This document shows, in pieces, positions 28,023 through 37,023 of a DNA stretch of 64,000 nt (the stretch's first letter is position 1; each line of letters starts with the position of its first letter). This stretch comes from Homoserinibacter gongjuensis (lineage in GTDB: Bacteria > Actinomycetota > Actinomycetes > Actinomycetales > Microbacteriaceae): NCBI RefSeq assembly GCF_030161875.1, contig NZ_BSVA01000001.1, positions 992,001 to 1,056,000 on the forward strand, in the 5' to 3' direction. Under the pieces are notes generated by a model that worked only from the letters and a program-made list of their open reading frames with translations, was not told the origin of the DNA and ran no database searches. A program made the translations under genes and the position numbers.

Positions 28023-30000
28023 GTCTCTGCCCGGCCGCCCGCATCCGCGCGGTGAGCGAGCATCGCGTTGTACGCCGCGAGCTCGGCCTCGCCGTCGCGG
28101 TCAGCGGCGCGGTCGCGGCGCTTCGCCTCGCGGTCGTCGCTGCGGGCCCAGAGCACCGACACCACCACGGCGAGCGCGACGGTGGGGATCTCGCCGACCG
28201 ACCATGCGATCCCGCCGCCCCAGGCCTGGTCCTCGAGCGGCGGCAGCCCCAGGTGCGACCCATCGCGCCGTACCAGTCGGCGAGCATGAGGCCGGTGTCC
28301 GACATGATCGCGAGGCCGAAGAAGGCGTGGAAGGCCATCGTGGCGAGCAGCAGCAGCAGCCGCAGCGCGTACGGCGGCCGCTTGCGCACCGGGTCGGCGC
28401 CGACGAGCACGAGCACGAACAGGTAGCCCGAGATGAGGAAGTGCGCCACCATCCACAGATGGCCCACGTGGTCGGTGACCGCCCAGCGCAGAATCGGCGT
28501 GTAGTAGAACACCCACAGCGAGATGGCGAAGATGGCGGCCGCCACGATCGGGTTGGTGAGCACATTCGCGACCGGCGACTGCACCGCCCACAGGATCCAC
28601 TCGCGCCCGCCCCGGCTCCCGTCGGTGCGCTTGCGGATCGCGCGGGCCGCGAGCGTCACGGGGGCGGCGAGCACGAGCAGCATCGGGATCGCCATGGTGA
28701 GCACCATGTGCCCCAGCATGTGCATCGAGAACAGGTACTGCTCGTAGACGGCGGGCGCACCGTTGGTGACCCACACGAACGACGCGAGACCCGCGAGCCA
28801 GAGCACCGTGCGGTAGACCGGCCACCTGTCGCCGCGACGGTGCAGGCGCCACACGCCCGCGAGGTAGAAGAACGCCGCGAACGCCGCGACGAGCACCCAC
28901 AGCAGCTCGAGCTGCCACTCGGTCAGGTAGCGGATGGGGGTGAGCTCGGGCGGCAGCGCGCGGCCGGTGAGGTACTCGGCCGGTGTCGGGTTCGCGAGCT
29001 CCGTCGCCGGGATCTCCTCCACCGGCGGGGCGGTGCGGGCGAGTCCGGCCGCGAGTCCGCTCGCGATGCCCATGAAGGCGATCTCGCCGAGCACGAGCAG
29101 CCGGAACCACCAGCGCGAGGCGCCCTCCCGCATCCGCGAGATCGCCCAGCGGCGCTGCACGGCGCCGAACGCGCCGAGCGCGAGCAGCGCGCCGACCTTG
29201 CCGAGCACGATGAGCCCGTAGGGGGTCAGCAGCTCGGGCAGCTCGCCGATACGGATCGCCGCCGACACATACCCCGAGACGGCGACGACGATGAAGCACA
29301 CGAGCGCGATGCTCGAGTAGCGCGCGAGCACGACGCGCAGCCGGTCGCCGTCGACGAGACGACGCACGAGCACGACCGCGAGCAGGCCGCCCACCCAGAG
29401 ACCGGCGAACACCATGTGCAGCCAGAGGGCGCTCACCGCGACATTGTGATCGGCCGTGGCCCCCGCGTGACCCTGCTGCGCGATGAGCAGGAGCGTGAGC
29501 ATCGAGCCACCCGCGGTGATCGCGAGCATCGTCGAGTTGCGCACCGCGAAGCACACGGCCGTGGCGGCGGCGGCCACGAGCGTCACGGTGAGCCACGCCC
29601 GCCCGACCGGCACCGCCGTGAGGAAGGTGCCGAACTGCTGGCCGTACACGTCGTCGAGGGTGGGCGCCGAGATGTGCAGACTCTGGAACAGCAGGAAGGC
29701 CATGGCCCCGGATGCGACGGTCCAGACGGCAGCGCCCGCGGCGGCCACGTCGACGGCGCGGTCGTACGCCTTCTCACCGGGCGTGAGCGCGAACACGGCG
29801 AGCACGAGCGCGCCGATCGTCGCGGCGGCACCCAGGTCGACGAGAACCGTCGCGATCGGGATGCCGTAGCGCACCACCGCGCCGGGGTCGACGAGCGGGA
29901 GCGGCGCAGCGCCGCCGCCGACGGCGAGCGCGATGAGCACCGCCGCGAGGGCGGCGAGAAGAAGAAGGGCGGGTCCGGTGACCCACGCAAGGCGCCGCAC
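27950..30000 (-). CDS. CopD/CtaG fusion: copper import and cytochrome oxidase assembly, one frameshift
   Basis: About 683 residues with some 14-16 membrane helices. The first half matches CopD/YcnJ copper resistance (HMVFAGLWVGGLLAVVL, WAISRMREG); the second half matches the caa3 oxidase assembly factor CtaG (YLFSMHMLGHMVLTMAIPMLL, TDHVGHLWMVAHFLISGYLF, AFHAFFGLAIMS), with the His and Met residues expected to bind copper. The frame breaks at the C-run 28247-28250; the repaired tail is WGLPPLEDQAWGGGIAWS, a last helix and a charged cytoplasmic end. GTG 30000 follows TAGGCT by 6 bases. Confidence 0.87.
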
Positions 30001-30049
30001 GCATCCAGCCTACGTGCGCGCGCCGAACGGCACCGACCCCGCGAATGCA

Positions 30050-30085
30050 GCAGGGGCACCGACCAACGATGGTCGATGCCCCTGC
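30050..30085 (-). terminator. Terminator after hup
   Basis: A 16-bp stem (GCAGGGGCACCGACCA with its inverse, one G-T mismatch) and a 4-base loop start 16 bases beyond the hup stop. Strong hairpin with no U-run. Confidence 0.75.
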
Positions 30086-30101
30086 AGGCTCGGAAGGTGC
30101 C

Positions 30102-30386
30102 TTACTTGACGGCGGCCTTCAGCTTGGAGCCGGCCTTGACGCTCACGCCGTTCGACGCGGCGATCTGGATGGTCTCGCCGGTCGCGGGGTTGCGGCCCGC
30201 ACGCGCAGCGCGGTGGGTCTTCTCGAACGACAGCCAGCCGGGGATGCTGACCTTCTTGCCGCCGCCGACCTGAGCGGCGACGACGGAGAAGAACGCGTCG
30301 ACGACCTTGCCGACGGCCGCCTGGCTCTCGCCGGTCTCGGCGGCGATCGCGGCGACGAGGTCGCTCTTGTTGAGGGTGTCAGCCAT
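30102..30386 (-). CDS. hup: HU-type nucleoid protein
   Basis: 94-residue DNA-bending protein. Has the family pattern LNKSDLVAAIAAETGES, a VSIPGWLSFEKTHRAARAGRNPATGETI beta-arm (GRNPATG motif) and a Lys-rich end. It lacks the Lys/Ala-rich tail of mycobacterial HU. AGGAGG lies a few bases before the ATG. Monocistronic with a strong terminator. Confidence 0.95.
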   Translation of the reverse strand: MADTLNKSDLVAAIAAETGESQAAVGKVVDAFFSVVAAQVGGGKKVSIPGWLSFEKTHRAARAGRNPATGETIQIAASNGVSVKAGSKLKAAVK

Positions 30387-30637
30387 GTGTCCTCCTCGGA
30401 CGTTTTTCGTGATCTCGATGCGAACTCCCCGGTGGGGAAGTCGCGGGGTCGGCCCCGAGGTTGTCGACCCCTGAACCGTGCTCGAAACTACCAGCGATCC
30501 CCGACATTTCCGGGCGTTTCGGGGCTTTTCGCCCAGGTCGACCTCAGGTGTTGGTTGAGGGTTGTGCCGCTGCGAACACGACGAAGGGGCGCCGGCGCGA
30601 TGCCGACGCCCCTTCGGACGTGAATGCGGAAGCGGTG

Positions 30638-30943
30638 TTACCAGCTCGACTTGGTCACACCGGGCAGCTCGCCACGGTGGGCCATGTCGCGGAACCGCAC
30701 ACGCGAGATGCCGTAGCTCGTCAGCACACCACGGGGGCGGCCGTCGATGGCGTCGCGGCTGCGCACGCGGATCGGGGAGGCGTCACGGGGCAGCTTCTGC
30801 AGGCCGACACGGGCGGCCTCGCGCTGCTCGTCGGTCGAGTTGGGGTCGACGAGCGCCTTCTTCAGCTCGAGGCGCTTCGCGGCGTAACGCGCGACGACGA
30901 CCTTCCGCTGCTCGTTCTTGGCGATCTTGCTCTTCTTGGCCAT
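30638..30943 (-). CDS. rpsN: 30S ribosomal protein S14, zinc-free type
   Basis: 101 residues, the long S14 form lacking the CxxC pairs of the short zinc form. Has [14 protein letters not shown] and the C-terminal [23 protein letters not shown]. It begins 3 bases after the rpmG stop in the rpmB-rpmG-rpsN operon. In many actinobacteria the zinc-free set is Zur-controlled, but no Zur box is visible before rpmB here. Confidence 0.95.
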   Translation of the reverse strand: MAKKSKIAKNEQRKVVVARYAAKRLELKKALVDPNSTDEQREAARVGLQKLPRDASPIRVRSRDAIDGRPRGVLTSYGISRVRFRDMAHRGELPGVTKSSW

Positions 30944-30946
30944 GTC

Positions 30947-31117
30947 TTAGCGCTCCTCGCGGAATTCGACGTGCTTGCGCACCACCGGGTCGTACTTCTT
31001 CAGCACGATGCGGTCGGGGTTGTTGCGACGGTTCTTGCGGGTCACGTAGGTGTACCCGGTGCCGGCGGTGGAACGCAGCTTGATGATCGGACGGACGTCC
31101 TGTGCCTTCTTGGCCAT
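30947..31117 (-). CDS. rpmG: 50S ribosomal protein L33, zinc-free type
   Basis: 56 residues ([19 protein letters not shown], ending KHVEFREER) with no Cys, so the zinc-independent form. The ATG overlaps the rpmB stop in the sequence TGATG, and it ends just before rpsN. Confidence 0.95.
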   Translation of the reverse strand: MAKKAQDVRPIIKLRSTAGTGYTYVTRKNRRNNPDRIVLKKYDPVVRKHVEFREER

Positions 31118-31353
31118 CAGATCTTCTCCCCACGCGCGAGGATCTCGGCGACGACGGACTCGATGCCGCGCGCGTCGATCACCTTGATGCCCTTAGCCGA
31201 GACCGTCAGGGTCACGGTCCGCTTGAGCGAGGGCACGTAGTACTTCTTCTTCTGCACGTTCGGGTCGAAGCGGCGCTTCGTCCGGCGGTGCGAGTGCGAG
31301 ATGTTGTGTCCGAAGCCGGGAACGGCTCCGGTCACCTGGCACACAGCTGCCAT
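31117..31353 (-). CDS. rpmB: 50S ribosomal protein L28
   Basis: 78 residues with [29 protein letters not shown]; only one Cys is present, so no zinc ribbon. First gene of rpmB-rpmG-rpsN. Confidence 0.95.
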   Translation of the reverse strand: MAAVCQVTGAVPGFGHNISHSHRRTKRRFDPNVQKKKYYVPSLKRTVTLTVSAKGIKVIDARGIESVVAEILARGEKI

Positions 31354-31375
31354 GGTTTCTTATCCAATCGCTACC

Positions 31376-31393
31376 GTGGGGCGAGCGCCCCAC
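31376..31393 (-). promoter_or_regulatory. Hairpin in rpmB leader
   Basis: GTGGGGCG-AG-CGCCCCAC, a perfect 8-bp stem 23 bases before the rpmB ATG. It may be a leader structure or the terminator of a divergent transcript; function unknown. Confidence 0.4.
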
Positions 31394-31594
31394 CCAAGGT
31401 CACTTGTCGGCACGCCGATACCGTGAACTCTTCGAGTCGCGGCGGCGCACAAAGAAGGCCGCATTTCTGCGGTCAACCCTCCGATGCTACCCGAGGGATG
31501 CCGCATCCGCCAGCCGCGTGCCGCATACGCCCGCCCAGTAGCCTTGCGTAGTGCGGCGTTGTAAGGCAAGATGATGTCGAGTAAGGAGCAACTC

Positions 31595-31858
31595 ATGCCG
31601 ACAGCCACGATGACCAGCAAGGGCCAGATCACCGTCCCGAAGGAGGTCCGCGACGACCTGCATCTGGAAGCGGGCTCGAAGGTGATGTTCGTGCGCCTGT
31701 CGGATGGCCAGTACCGGATCGTGGCCCGCACGGGCAGCATCATGGACCTCGCCGGCCTCTTGTACCGGCCGGATCGGGCGCCCGTCATGATCGACCAGAT
31801 GAACGAAGACATCGCAGCGGCCGCTGCCGAGCACGTCATGCGGGGCCTCGAGCGTTGA
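31595..31858 (+). CDS. AbrB/MazE-fold antitoxin (VapB)
   Basis: 87-residue antitoxin with the swapped-hairpin DNA-binding motif ATMTSKGQITVPKEVRDDLHLEAGSKV and a C-terminal toxin-binding tail. ATG 31595 follows TAAGGAG; an upstream in-frame ATG at 31571 lacks such a site. Its TGA overlaps the TTG start of the PIN toxin, the usual translational coupling. It probably represses its own promoter. Confidence 0.9.
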   Translation: MPTATMTSKGQITVPKEVRDDLHLEAGSKVMFVRLSDGQYRIVARTGSIMDLAGLLYRPDRAPVMIDQMNEDIAAAAAEHVMRGLER

Positions 31859-32259
31859 TCGGGATCGACGCGAACGTTTTGCTGCGCGCGATCGTTCGCG
31901 ATGACCCGGGCCAGGCCCGCGCCGCCGACGCGGTGCTGGCCTCACTGACGACCACTCGGCCAGGCTTCATCACTCACGTCGCGCTCGCAGAGTTCGAATG
32001 GGTCCTCGCGCGGAGCTATCGGGAACCGCCCGCGGTGCGGCTCGCACTCATTCGCGGACTCGTCGAGACGGATTCGCTCGAATTCGAGGATGGAGAGAGC
32101 GTCGTGCGCGCCCTCTCGCTCGCCGAGTCGGGTGCCGACTTCCCGGATGCGCTCATCGCCGCAAGCATGGAGCTCTTCGGGGTCGCTGACGCGGTCACCT
32201 TCGACCGTGACGCAGCCAAGCGGATGGGCTGGCGCCTGCTGGAGGCCGCCGACGCCTGA
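31855..32259 (+). CDS. PIN-domain toxin (VapC)
   Basis: 134-residue PIN ribonuclease. Acidic catalytic residues are seen in IGIDANVLLRA (Asp5), the central Glu in ALAEFEWVL, and DFPDALIAA plus TFDRDAAKR near the C-terminus. The start is TTG 31855, overlapping the antitoxin stop. Likely cleaves a tRNA or rRNA when freed from its antitoxin. Confidence 0.9.
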   Translation: MIGIDANVLLRAIVRDDPGQARAADAVLASLTTTRPGFITHVALAEFEWVLARSYREPPAVRLALIRGLVETDSLEFEDGESVVRALSLAESGADFPDALIAASMELFGVADAVTFDRDAAKRMGWRLLEAADA

Positions 32260-32260
32260 C

Positions 32261-32656
32261 TCAGCGCGCGCATGCGGCCGCGGTGCACTCCGGGCACACC
32301 CCGAACACGTCGACGACGTGGTTCGGCTCGGTGAAGCCGTGCTCGGCGGCGACGTGACGCGCCCAGGCCTCCACGGGATCCGCCGAGATCTCCACCGCCG
32401 TGCCGCAGTTGCGGCAGATCAGGTGATGGTGGTGCGAGCCGGGCGTGCACGCGCGGTACAGGCTCTCGCCCTCCTGCACGAGCGAGTCGGCCTCGCCCTC
32501 GCTCGCGAGGTCGGCGAGCGCGCGATAGACGGTGGCGAGCCCGACCTCCGAGCCGGTGCCGCGCAAGGAGGCGTGCAGCGCCTGCGCCGACACGAAACCC
32601 TCGGTGCGGCCGAGCGCGTCACGCACAGCCTCACGCTGCCAGGTGTTGCGCTTCAC
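32261..32656 (-). CDS. zur: Fur-family zinc repressor
   Basis: 131 residues: winged helix (WQREAVRDALGRTEGFVSAQALHASLRGTGSEVGLATVYRAL), metal site HHHHLICRNCG and a second zinc pair CPECTAAAC. The pairing with ZnuB/ZnuC genes argues for Zur rather than Fur. GTG 32656 overlaps the znuB stop by 4 bases, so repressor and importer are co-translated. The expected operator is present before znuC. Confidence 0.9.
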   Translation of the reverse strand: MKRNTWQREAVRDALGRTEGFVSAQALHASLRGTGSEVGLATVYRALADLASEGEADSLVQEGESLYRACTPGSHHHHLICRNCGTAVEISADPVEAWARHVAAEHGFTEPNHVVDVFGVCPECTAAACAR

Positions 32657-33525
32657 GGCGCCACCACCTCCTTCGCCCCTAGGGTACGTCGATCCCGGCG
32701 GCGGCGCCCTGCGAGCACGCACACCACCCAGATGAGGAACGAGATGGTCGTGACGTAGGGGCTGATCGGCACGCTCGCGCCGAGGGCGAGCAGGATGCCG
32801 CCCACAAGTGATACGAGCGCGAACGCCATCGACAGCAGCGGCACGACGACCGGCGAGTTCGAGATCCGCAGGGCCGCCGCGGCGGGCGTCACGAGGATCG
32901 ACAGCACGAGCAACGCGCCCACGATCTGGATGCTCGCGGCGACCGCGAGGCCCAGCAGCAGCATGAATGCGAGTGAAATCCCGCGCACCGGAACGCCGCG
33001 TGCCGCAGCGACCTCGGCATCCAGGCTCGCGAACGACAGCGGACGCCACATCACGAGCAGCCCCACCACGACGATGCCGCACACGATCGCGAGCCAGCCG
33101 AGCCGGGGGTCGTCGACTGCGACGATCTGACCCGTGAGCAGCCCGAACTTGGTGGACGCCCGCCCCGGGTAGAGGGCGAGGCACAGGATGCCGAGGCCGA
33201 GACCGAACGGCATCAGCACGGCTGTGATCGAGTTGCGTTCGCGCGCTCGCGCCCCGAGCACCCCGATGATGACGGCCGCCACGAGCGACCCGATGATCGA
33301 GCCCTCGACGACGCCGACGCCGAACAGCAGGCCCGCCGCAGCACCCGCGAACGACAGCTCGCTCACGCCGTGCACCGCGAAGGCGAGGTCGCGGGTCATC
33401 ACGAACACGCCGATGAGTCCGCCCGCGATGCCGAGCACGGCCCCGGCGAGCACCGAGTTGTGCAGCAGGGCGAGCAGTGCGCCGTAGTCGCGGAAGTCGA
33501 AGAGGGCGCTCCACCAGTCGCTCAC
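32653..33525 (-). CDS. znuB: Zinc ABC transporter permease
   Basis: 290 residues with about eight membrane helices, ABC-3 family (ALLHNSVLAGAVLGIAGGLIGVFVMTRDLAFAVHGVSELSFAGAAAG is the typical start). Its start overlaps the znuC stop by 4 bases. Together with znuC and zur it forms one operon. Manganese relatives exist; zinc is inferred from Zur. Confidence 0.9.
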   Translation of the reverse strand: MSDWWSALFDFRDYGALLALLHNSVLAGAVLGIAGGLIGVFVMTRDLAFAVHGVSELSFAGAAAGLLFGVGVVEGSIIGSLVAAVIIGVLGARARERNSITAVLMPFGLGLGILCLALYPGRASTKFGLLTGQIVAVDDPRLGWLAIVCGIVVVGLLVMWRPLSFASLDAEVAAARGVPVRGISLAFMLLLGLAVAASIQIVGALLVLSILVTPAAAALRISNSPVVVPLLSMAFALVSLVGGILLALGASVPISPYVTTISFLIWVVCVLAGRRRRDRRTLGAKEVVAP

Positions 33526-34339
33526 GCGGCACCTCCCCGCGCACCGGGGCCATGCTCGTGGGTGTGGTGCGCGTGGTCGGGCGTGCCCACGATGATCACG
33601 CGGCCGTGGCTGCGGATGACGTCGATCTCGGCCTGGTAGAGCTCGGAGAGCACCTCCGAGGTGAGCACCTCATCCGGGGTGCCGATGCGGAACCGTCCGC
33701 CGGCGAGGTAGAGCACGCGGTCGACCATGCCGAGTAACGGGTTGACGTCGTGGGTCACGAACAGCACCCCGAAACCCCGCTCGCGACGATGCCGGTCGAT
33801 GAGGTCGCTCACGAGCCGTTGCGCGCGCAGGTCGAGCGAGCCGAGCGGCTCGTCGCACAGCATGAGCCGCGGGTCGCCCGCGAGCGCCTGGCCGACGCGC
33901 AACCGCTGCTGCTCACCCCCGACAGCAGCGCCACCGGCACCTTCGCGTAGTGGCTGGCACCCACCGCATCGAGCAGCTCGTCGACGCGTTGATGGCGCGC
34001 GCGGCTCGGCCATCCGGTGCCCCAGCGCTCTCCGTCGACGCCGAGTCGCACCAGGTCGCGGCCACGGATGCGCAGCGCCGGATCCTGCCCGCGCTGCTGG
34101 GGGATGTAGCCGATGCGACGATCGCCGCGGCGCACCGGTTCACCGTCGAGCAGGATCTCGCCGTGCGCGAGCGGATGCTGCCCGAGGATCGCCTTCAAGA
34201 GGCTCGTCTTGCCGGAGCCGTTGGCCCCGAGCACGGCCACGAACTCGCCGGGAGCCACATCGAGCTCAAGCCCCGACCACAGCGTGCGTGCGCCGAGCGT
34301 CAATTGCGCGTCGCGCACACTCAGCACCGGTCGGCTCAC
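33522..34339 (-). CDS. znuC: Zinc ABC transporter ATPase, one frameshift
   Basis: About 272 residues. Walker A GANGSGKTS, Q-loop GYIPQQRG, signature LLSGGEQQRLRVGQAL and Walker B LMLCDEPLGSLD, then the switch His in FVTHD. The frame breaks exactly in the signature at the run 33916-33920; adding one G restores SGGEQQR. A His-rich C-terminal tail (DHAHHTHEHGPG) may hold zinc. First gene of znuC-znuB-zur; no znuA lies in this window. Confidence 0.9.
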
Positions 34340-34353
34340 CGGCTCATGCTAGC

Positions 34354-34368
34354 TGAGAACCGTTCTCA
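34354..34368 (-). promoter_or_regulatory. Zur box before znuC
   Basis: TGAGAACCGTTCTCA, a palindrome with 6-bp arms and 3-bp centre, fitting the actinobacterial Zur pattern TGANAANNNTTNTCA. It lies 15 bases before the znuC start. Confidence 0.75.
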
Positions 34369-34533
34369 GTGTTAGTTCGGCGCGGCGATAATCCGCCGCG
34401 CTCGGCCGATCGGCCGGCCGTGCGCGAACGCCCGGCCGATCGAGTGCCGACAGGCTCGAGCCCTCGGGGAGGGGGCGCGGCGGGTGTCGAGCGGAGCAGG
34501 AGGGAGCGCGGGGGTGTCGAGCGGAGCGGGGGT

Positions 34534-34626
34534 GCGGATTCGGTTCCCGGACGCTGGCATCGGGACTGGCGGGAGCGCATCGCCGCAGGCGATACGCGGG
34601 GGCATGCGTCCGGAAACCGAATCCGC
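34534..34626. repeat. 93-bp element with 21-bp inverted ends
   Basis: In the 314-bp gap between znuC and the E2 gene, 34534-34554 and 34606-34626 are inverted copies (20 of 21) built on GGATTCGG...CCGGACGC. The centre holds a further small hairpin (GCATCGCC/GGCGATAC). No gene is seen in the gap; 34396-34515 also carries short direct repeats of GTGTCGAGCGGAGC. Confidence 0.75.
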
Positions 34627-34653
34627 TCCCCGCGAAGCGTCGAGGGACCCCGG

Positions 34654-36008
34654 TCAGTCGAGCAGCAGCGCCGGCTCCTCGAGCACCGAGGCGACGTCGG
34701 CGGTGAAGCGCGACGCCACATCCCCGTCCACCACTCGGTGATCGAACGAGGCACCCACCGTGGTGACGTAGGCCGGGCGCACCTCGCCGTCGACCACCCA
34801 CGGCTTCTGCTTGATGGTGCCGAGCGCCACGATCGCCACCTCGCCGGGGTTCAGGATCGGCGTGCCGGTGTCCATGCCGAACGAGCCGAGGTTGGTGATC
34901 GTGATGGTGCCGTTCGACATGTCGGCCGGCTGGGTCTTGCCTTCGCGGGCCACGAGCGTGAGCTGCTCGAGCGATTGCGCGAGCTCGAGCAAGGAGAGGT
35001 TCTGTGCGTCCTTGACGTTCGGCACGATCAGCCCGCGCGGCGTCGCGGCAGCGATGCCGAGGTTCACGAAGTGCCGCACGATGATCTCCTCATCGGTCCA
35101 GCAGGAGTTCACCGTGGGGTTGCGGCGCACCGCCCAGATCACGGCCTTCGCCATCACGAGCAGCGGGCTCACCCGCACCCCCGCGAAGTCGGGCGAGGCC
35201 TTGAGGCGCTTGACGAACTCCATCGTGCGGGTGGCGTTGACGTCGGTGAACACCGACACGTGCGGCGCGGTGAAGGCGGATGCGACCATCGCCTGCGCGG
35301 TCGCCTTGCGCACGCCCTTGACGGGGATGCGCTCCTCGCGCTCGGTGGGCCAGGCGGGCGTCTGGATGTTGCGGAACACGCTCGCCTGCTGCGCCTGACG
35401 GATGACGTCCTCGCGCAGCACCTCGCCGCCGGGTCCGGTCGCGGTCACCTCGGCCAGGTCGACGTCGAGGTCTTTCGCGAGCTTGCGGATGGGCGGCTTG
35501 GCAAGCACCTGCGCGCCGGGCAGGCGCGGGGCGACGCGCGCAGGCGCGGGCGCCGACGGCGCAGCACCGGGTGCACCCGGGACGGGCACGGCCGCGCCGG
35601 GACGCCGGCGGCGCGTGGCGGTGTGACCCCCTTGGAGCCGTAGCCCACGAGCACCGAGCCGGATGCGGCATCCTCGGCTTCGGGCCGCGAGCCCATCGTG
35701 CCCGGGTCGGAGACGGTGCCGAGGCTCTCGGAGTCGTTCGCGGGGGCCTGCAGCTCGATCGTGCCGCCGACGGAGTCGACGCGGATGATGGGAGCGCCCA
35801 CCTCGACGGTCGCGCCCTCCTCGGCGAGCAGTTCCGTCACGGTGCCGGCGAACGGGCTCGGCAACTCGACGAGCGACTTGGCGGTCTCGATCTCGACGAG
35901 CACCTGGTTGACGGTCACCTGGTCACCGGGCTTGACCTTCCAGGCGACGATCTCCGCCTCGGTGAGGCCTTCGCCGACATCCGGCAGCGGGAACTCTGCG
36001 TGGGCCAC
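34654..36008 (-). CDS. bkdC: Branched-chain keto-acid dehydrogenase E2, one frameshift
   Basis: Dihydrolipoamide acyltransferase core of the 2-oxoacid dehydrogenase complex, about 451 residues. One lipoyl domain (Lys in [11 protein letters not shown], about residue 44), a Pro/Ala linker, the E1/E3-binding domain ([25 protein letters not shown]) and the catalytic domain with DHRVVDGD. The frame breaks in the linker at 35599-35601; adding a base joins [14 protein letters not shown]. It ends the bkdA-bkdB-bkdC operon. Pyruvate-type E2 cannot be fully excluded, but the gene order and E1 type favour branched-chain substrates. Confidence 0.88.
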
Positions 36009-36042
36009 GGGGCCTCCTCAGTGGGTGAACAGCGGGGGTGGG

Positions 36043-37023
36043 TCAGTAGGCGAGGGCGCGGTCGACCGCCTCCAGGATGCGGTCCACATCCGGAAGGTAG
36101 ACACCCTCGAGTTTGGCGGGCGGGAACGGGGTGTCGAAACCCGAGACCCGCAGCACGGGCGCCTCGAGCGAGTAGAAGGCGCGCTCGGCGACCGTCGCCG
36201 CGACCTCCGACCCGACCGAGACATTGCCGGGCGCTTCCTGCGCCACCACGAGCCGACCGGTCTTCTGCACCGATTCGACGAGCGGGGCGTAGTCGATGGG
36301 GGCGAGCGAGCGCAGGTCGATGACCTCGACGCTCGTGCCCTCGGATGCGGCCACCTCGGCGGCCTGCAGCAGCTGCGCGACCATCGCACCGTGGCCCACG
36401 AGGGTCACCTGGGTTCCGGTTCGCACGACCCGGCTGTGGTGCAGCGGGGTGGGCACGCCGTCGTCGGCGACCTCGCCCTTCTGCCAGTACCGGGCCTTCG
36501 GCTCGAAGAACAGCACCGGGTCGTTGGAGGCGATGGCCTGTTGGATCATCCAGTAGGCGTCGTTGGAGGTCGCCGGGCTCACGACCCGCAGGCCGGGCGT
36601 GTGGGCGAAGTACGCCTCGGGGCTCTCCTGGTGGTGCTCGACGGCGCCGATGTGGCCGCCGTAGGGCACCCGGATGACGACCGGGAAGCTCGCCGACCCT
36701 TCGTGGCGGTAGGTGAGCTTGGCCAGCTGCGAGGTGATCTGGTCGAAGCCGGGGAAGATGAAGCCGTCGAACTGGATCTCGCACACCGGGCGGTAGCCGC
36801 GCATCGCGAGCCCGATGGCGGAGCCGACGATGCCCGATTCGGCGAGCGGGGTGTCGAGCACGCGCTTCTCACCGAACTCGGCCTTGAGCCCCTCGGTCAC
36901 CCGGAAGACGCCGCCGAGGGTGCCGATGTCCTCGCCCATGAGCAGCACCTTCTCGTCTGCGGCCATCGCGGCGCGGAGGCCCTCGTTGATGGCCTTCGCC
37001 ATCGGCAGCATCCGTTCGGTCAC
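36043..37023 (-). CDS. bkdB: Branched-chain keto-acid dehydrogenase E1 beta
   Basis: 326 residues, transketolase-like beta subunit. Visible are EDIGTLGGVFRVTEGL, DTPLAESGIVGSAIGLAMRGYRPVCEIQF and PYGGHIGAVEHHQESPEAYFAHTPGLRVV, the family-typical active-site loop. GTG 37023 overlaps the E1 alpha stop. 34 bases separate it from the E2 gene. Confidence 0.92.
   Translation of the reverse strand: MTERMLPMAKAINEGLRAAMAADEKVLLMGEDIGTLGGVFRVTEGLKAEFGEKRVLDTPLAESGIVGSAIGLAMRGYRPVCEIQFDGFIFPGFDQITSQLAKLTYRHEGSASFPVVIRVPYGGHIGAVEHHQESPEAYFAHTPGLRVVSPATSNDAYWMIQQAIASNDPVLFFEPKARYWQKGEVADDGVPTPLHHSRVVRTGTQVTLVGHGAMVAQLLQAAEVAASEGTSVEVIDLRSLAPIDYAPLVESVQKTGRLVVAQEAPGNVSVGSEVAATVAERAFYSLEAPVLRVSGFDTPFPPAKLEGVYLPDVDRILEAVDRALAY

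Noticed and set aside
27616-30273. 885-codon plus-strand frame across the CopD/CtaG gene
   Set aside because: Low-complexity Arg/Glu/His/Gly composition typical of an antisense shadow; the minus strand has clear membrane-protein sequence.
33916-33920. Programmed frameshifting in znuC, dnaK and other genes
   Set aside because: No slippery heptamer or downstream structure is shared. The breaks fall at arbitrary places in the proteins, always in short C/G runs, across unrelated genes.
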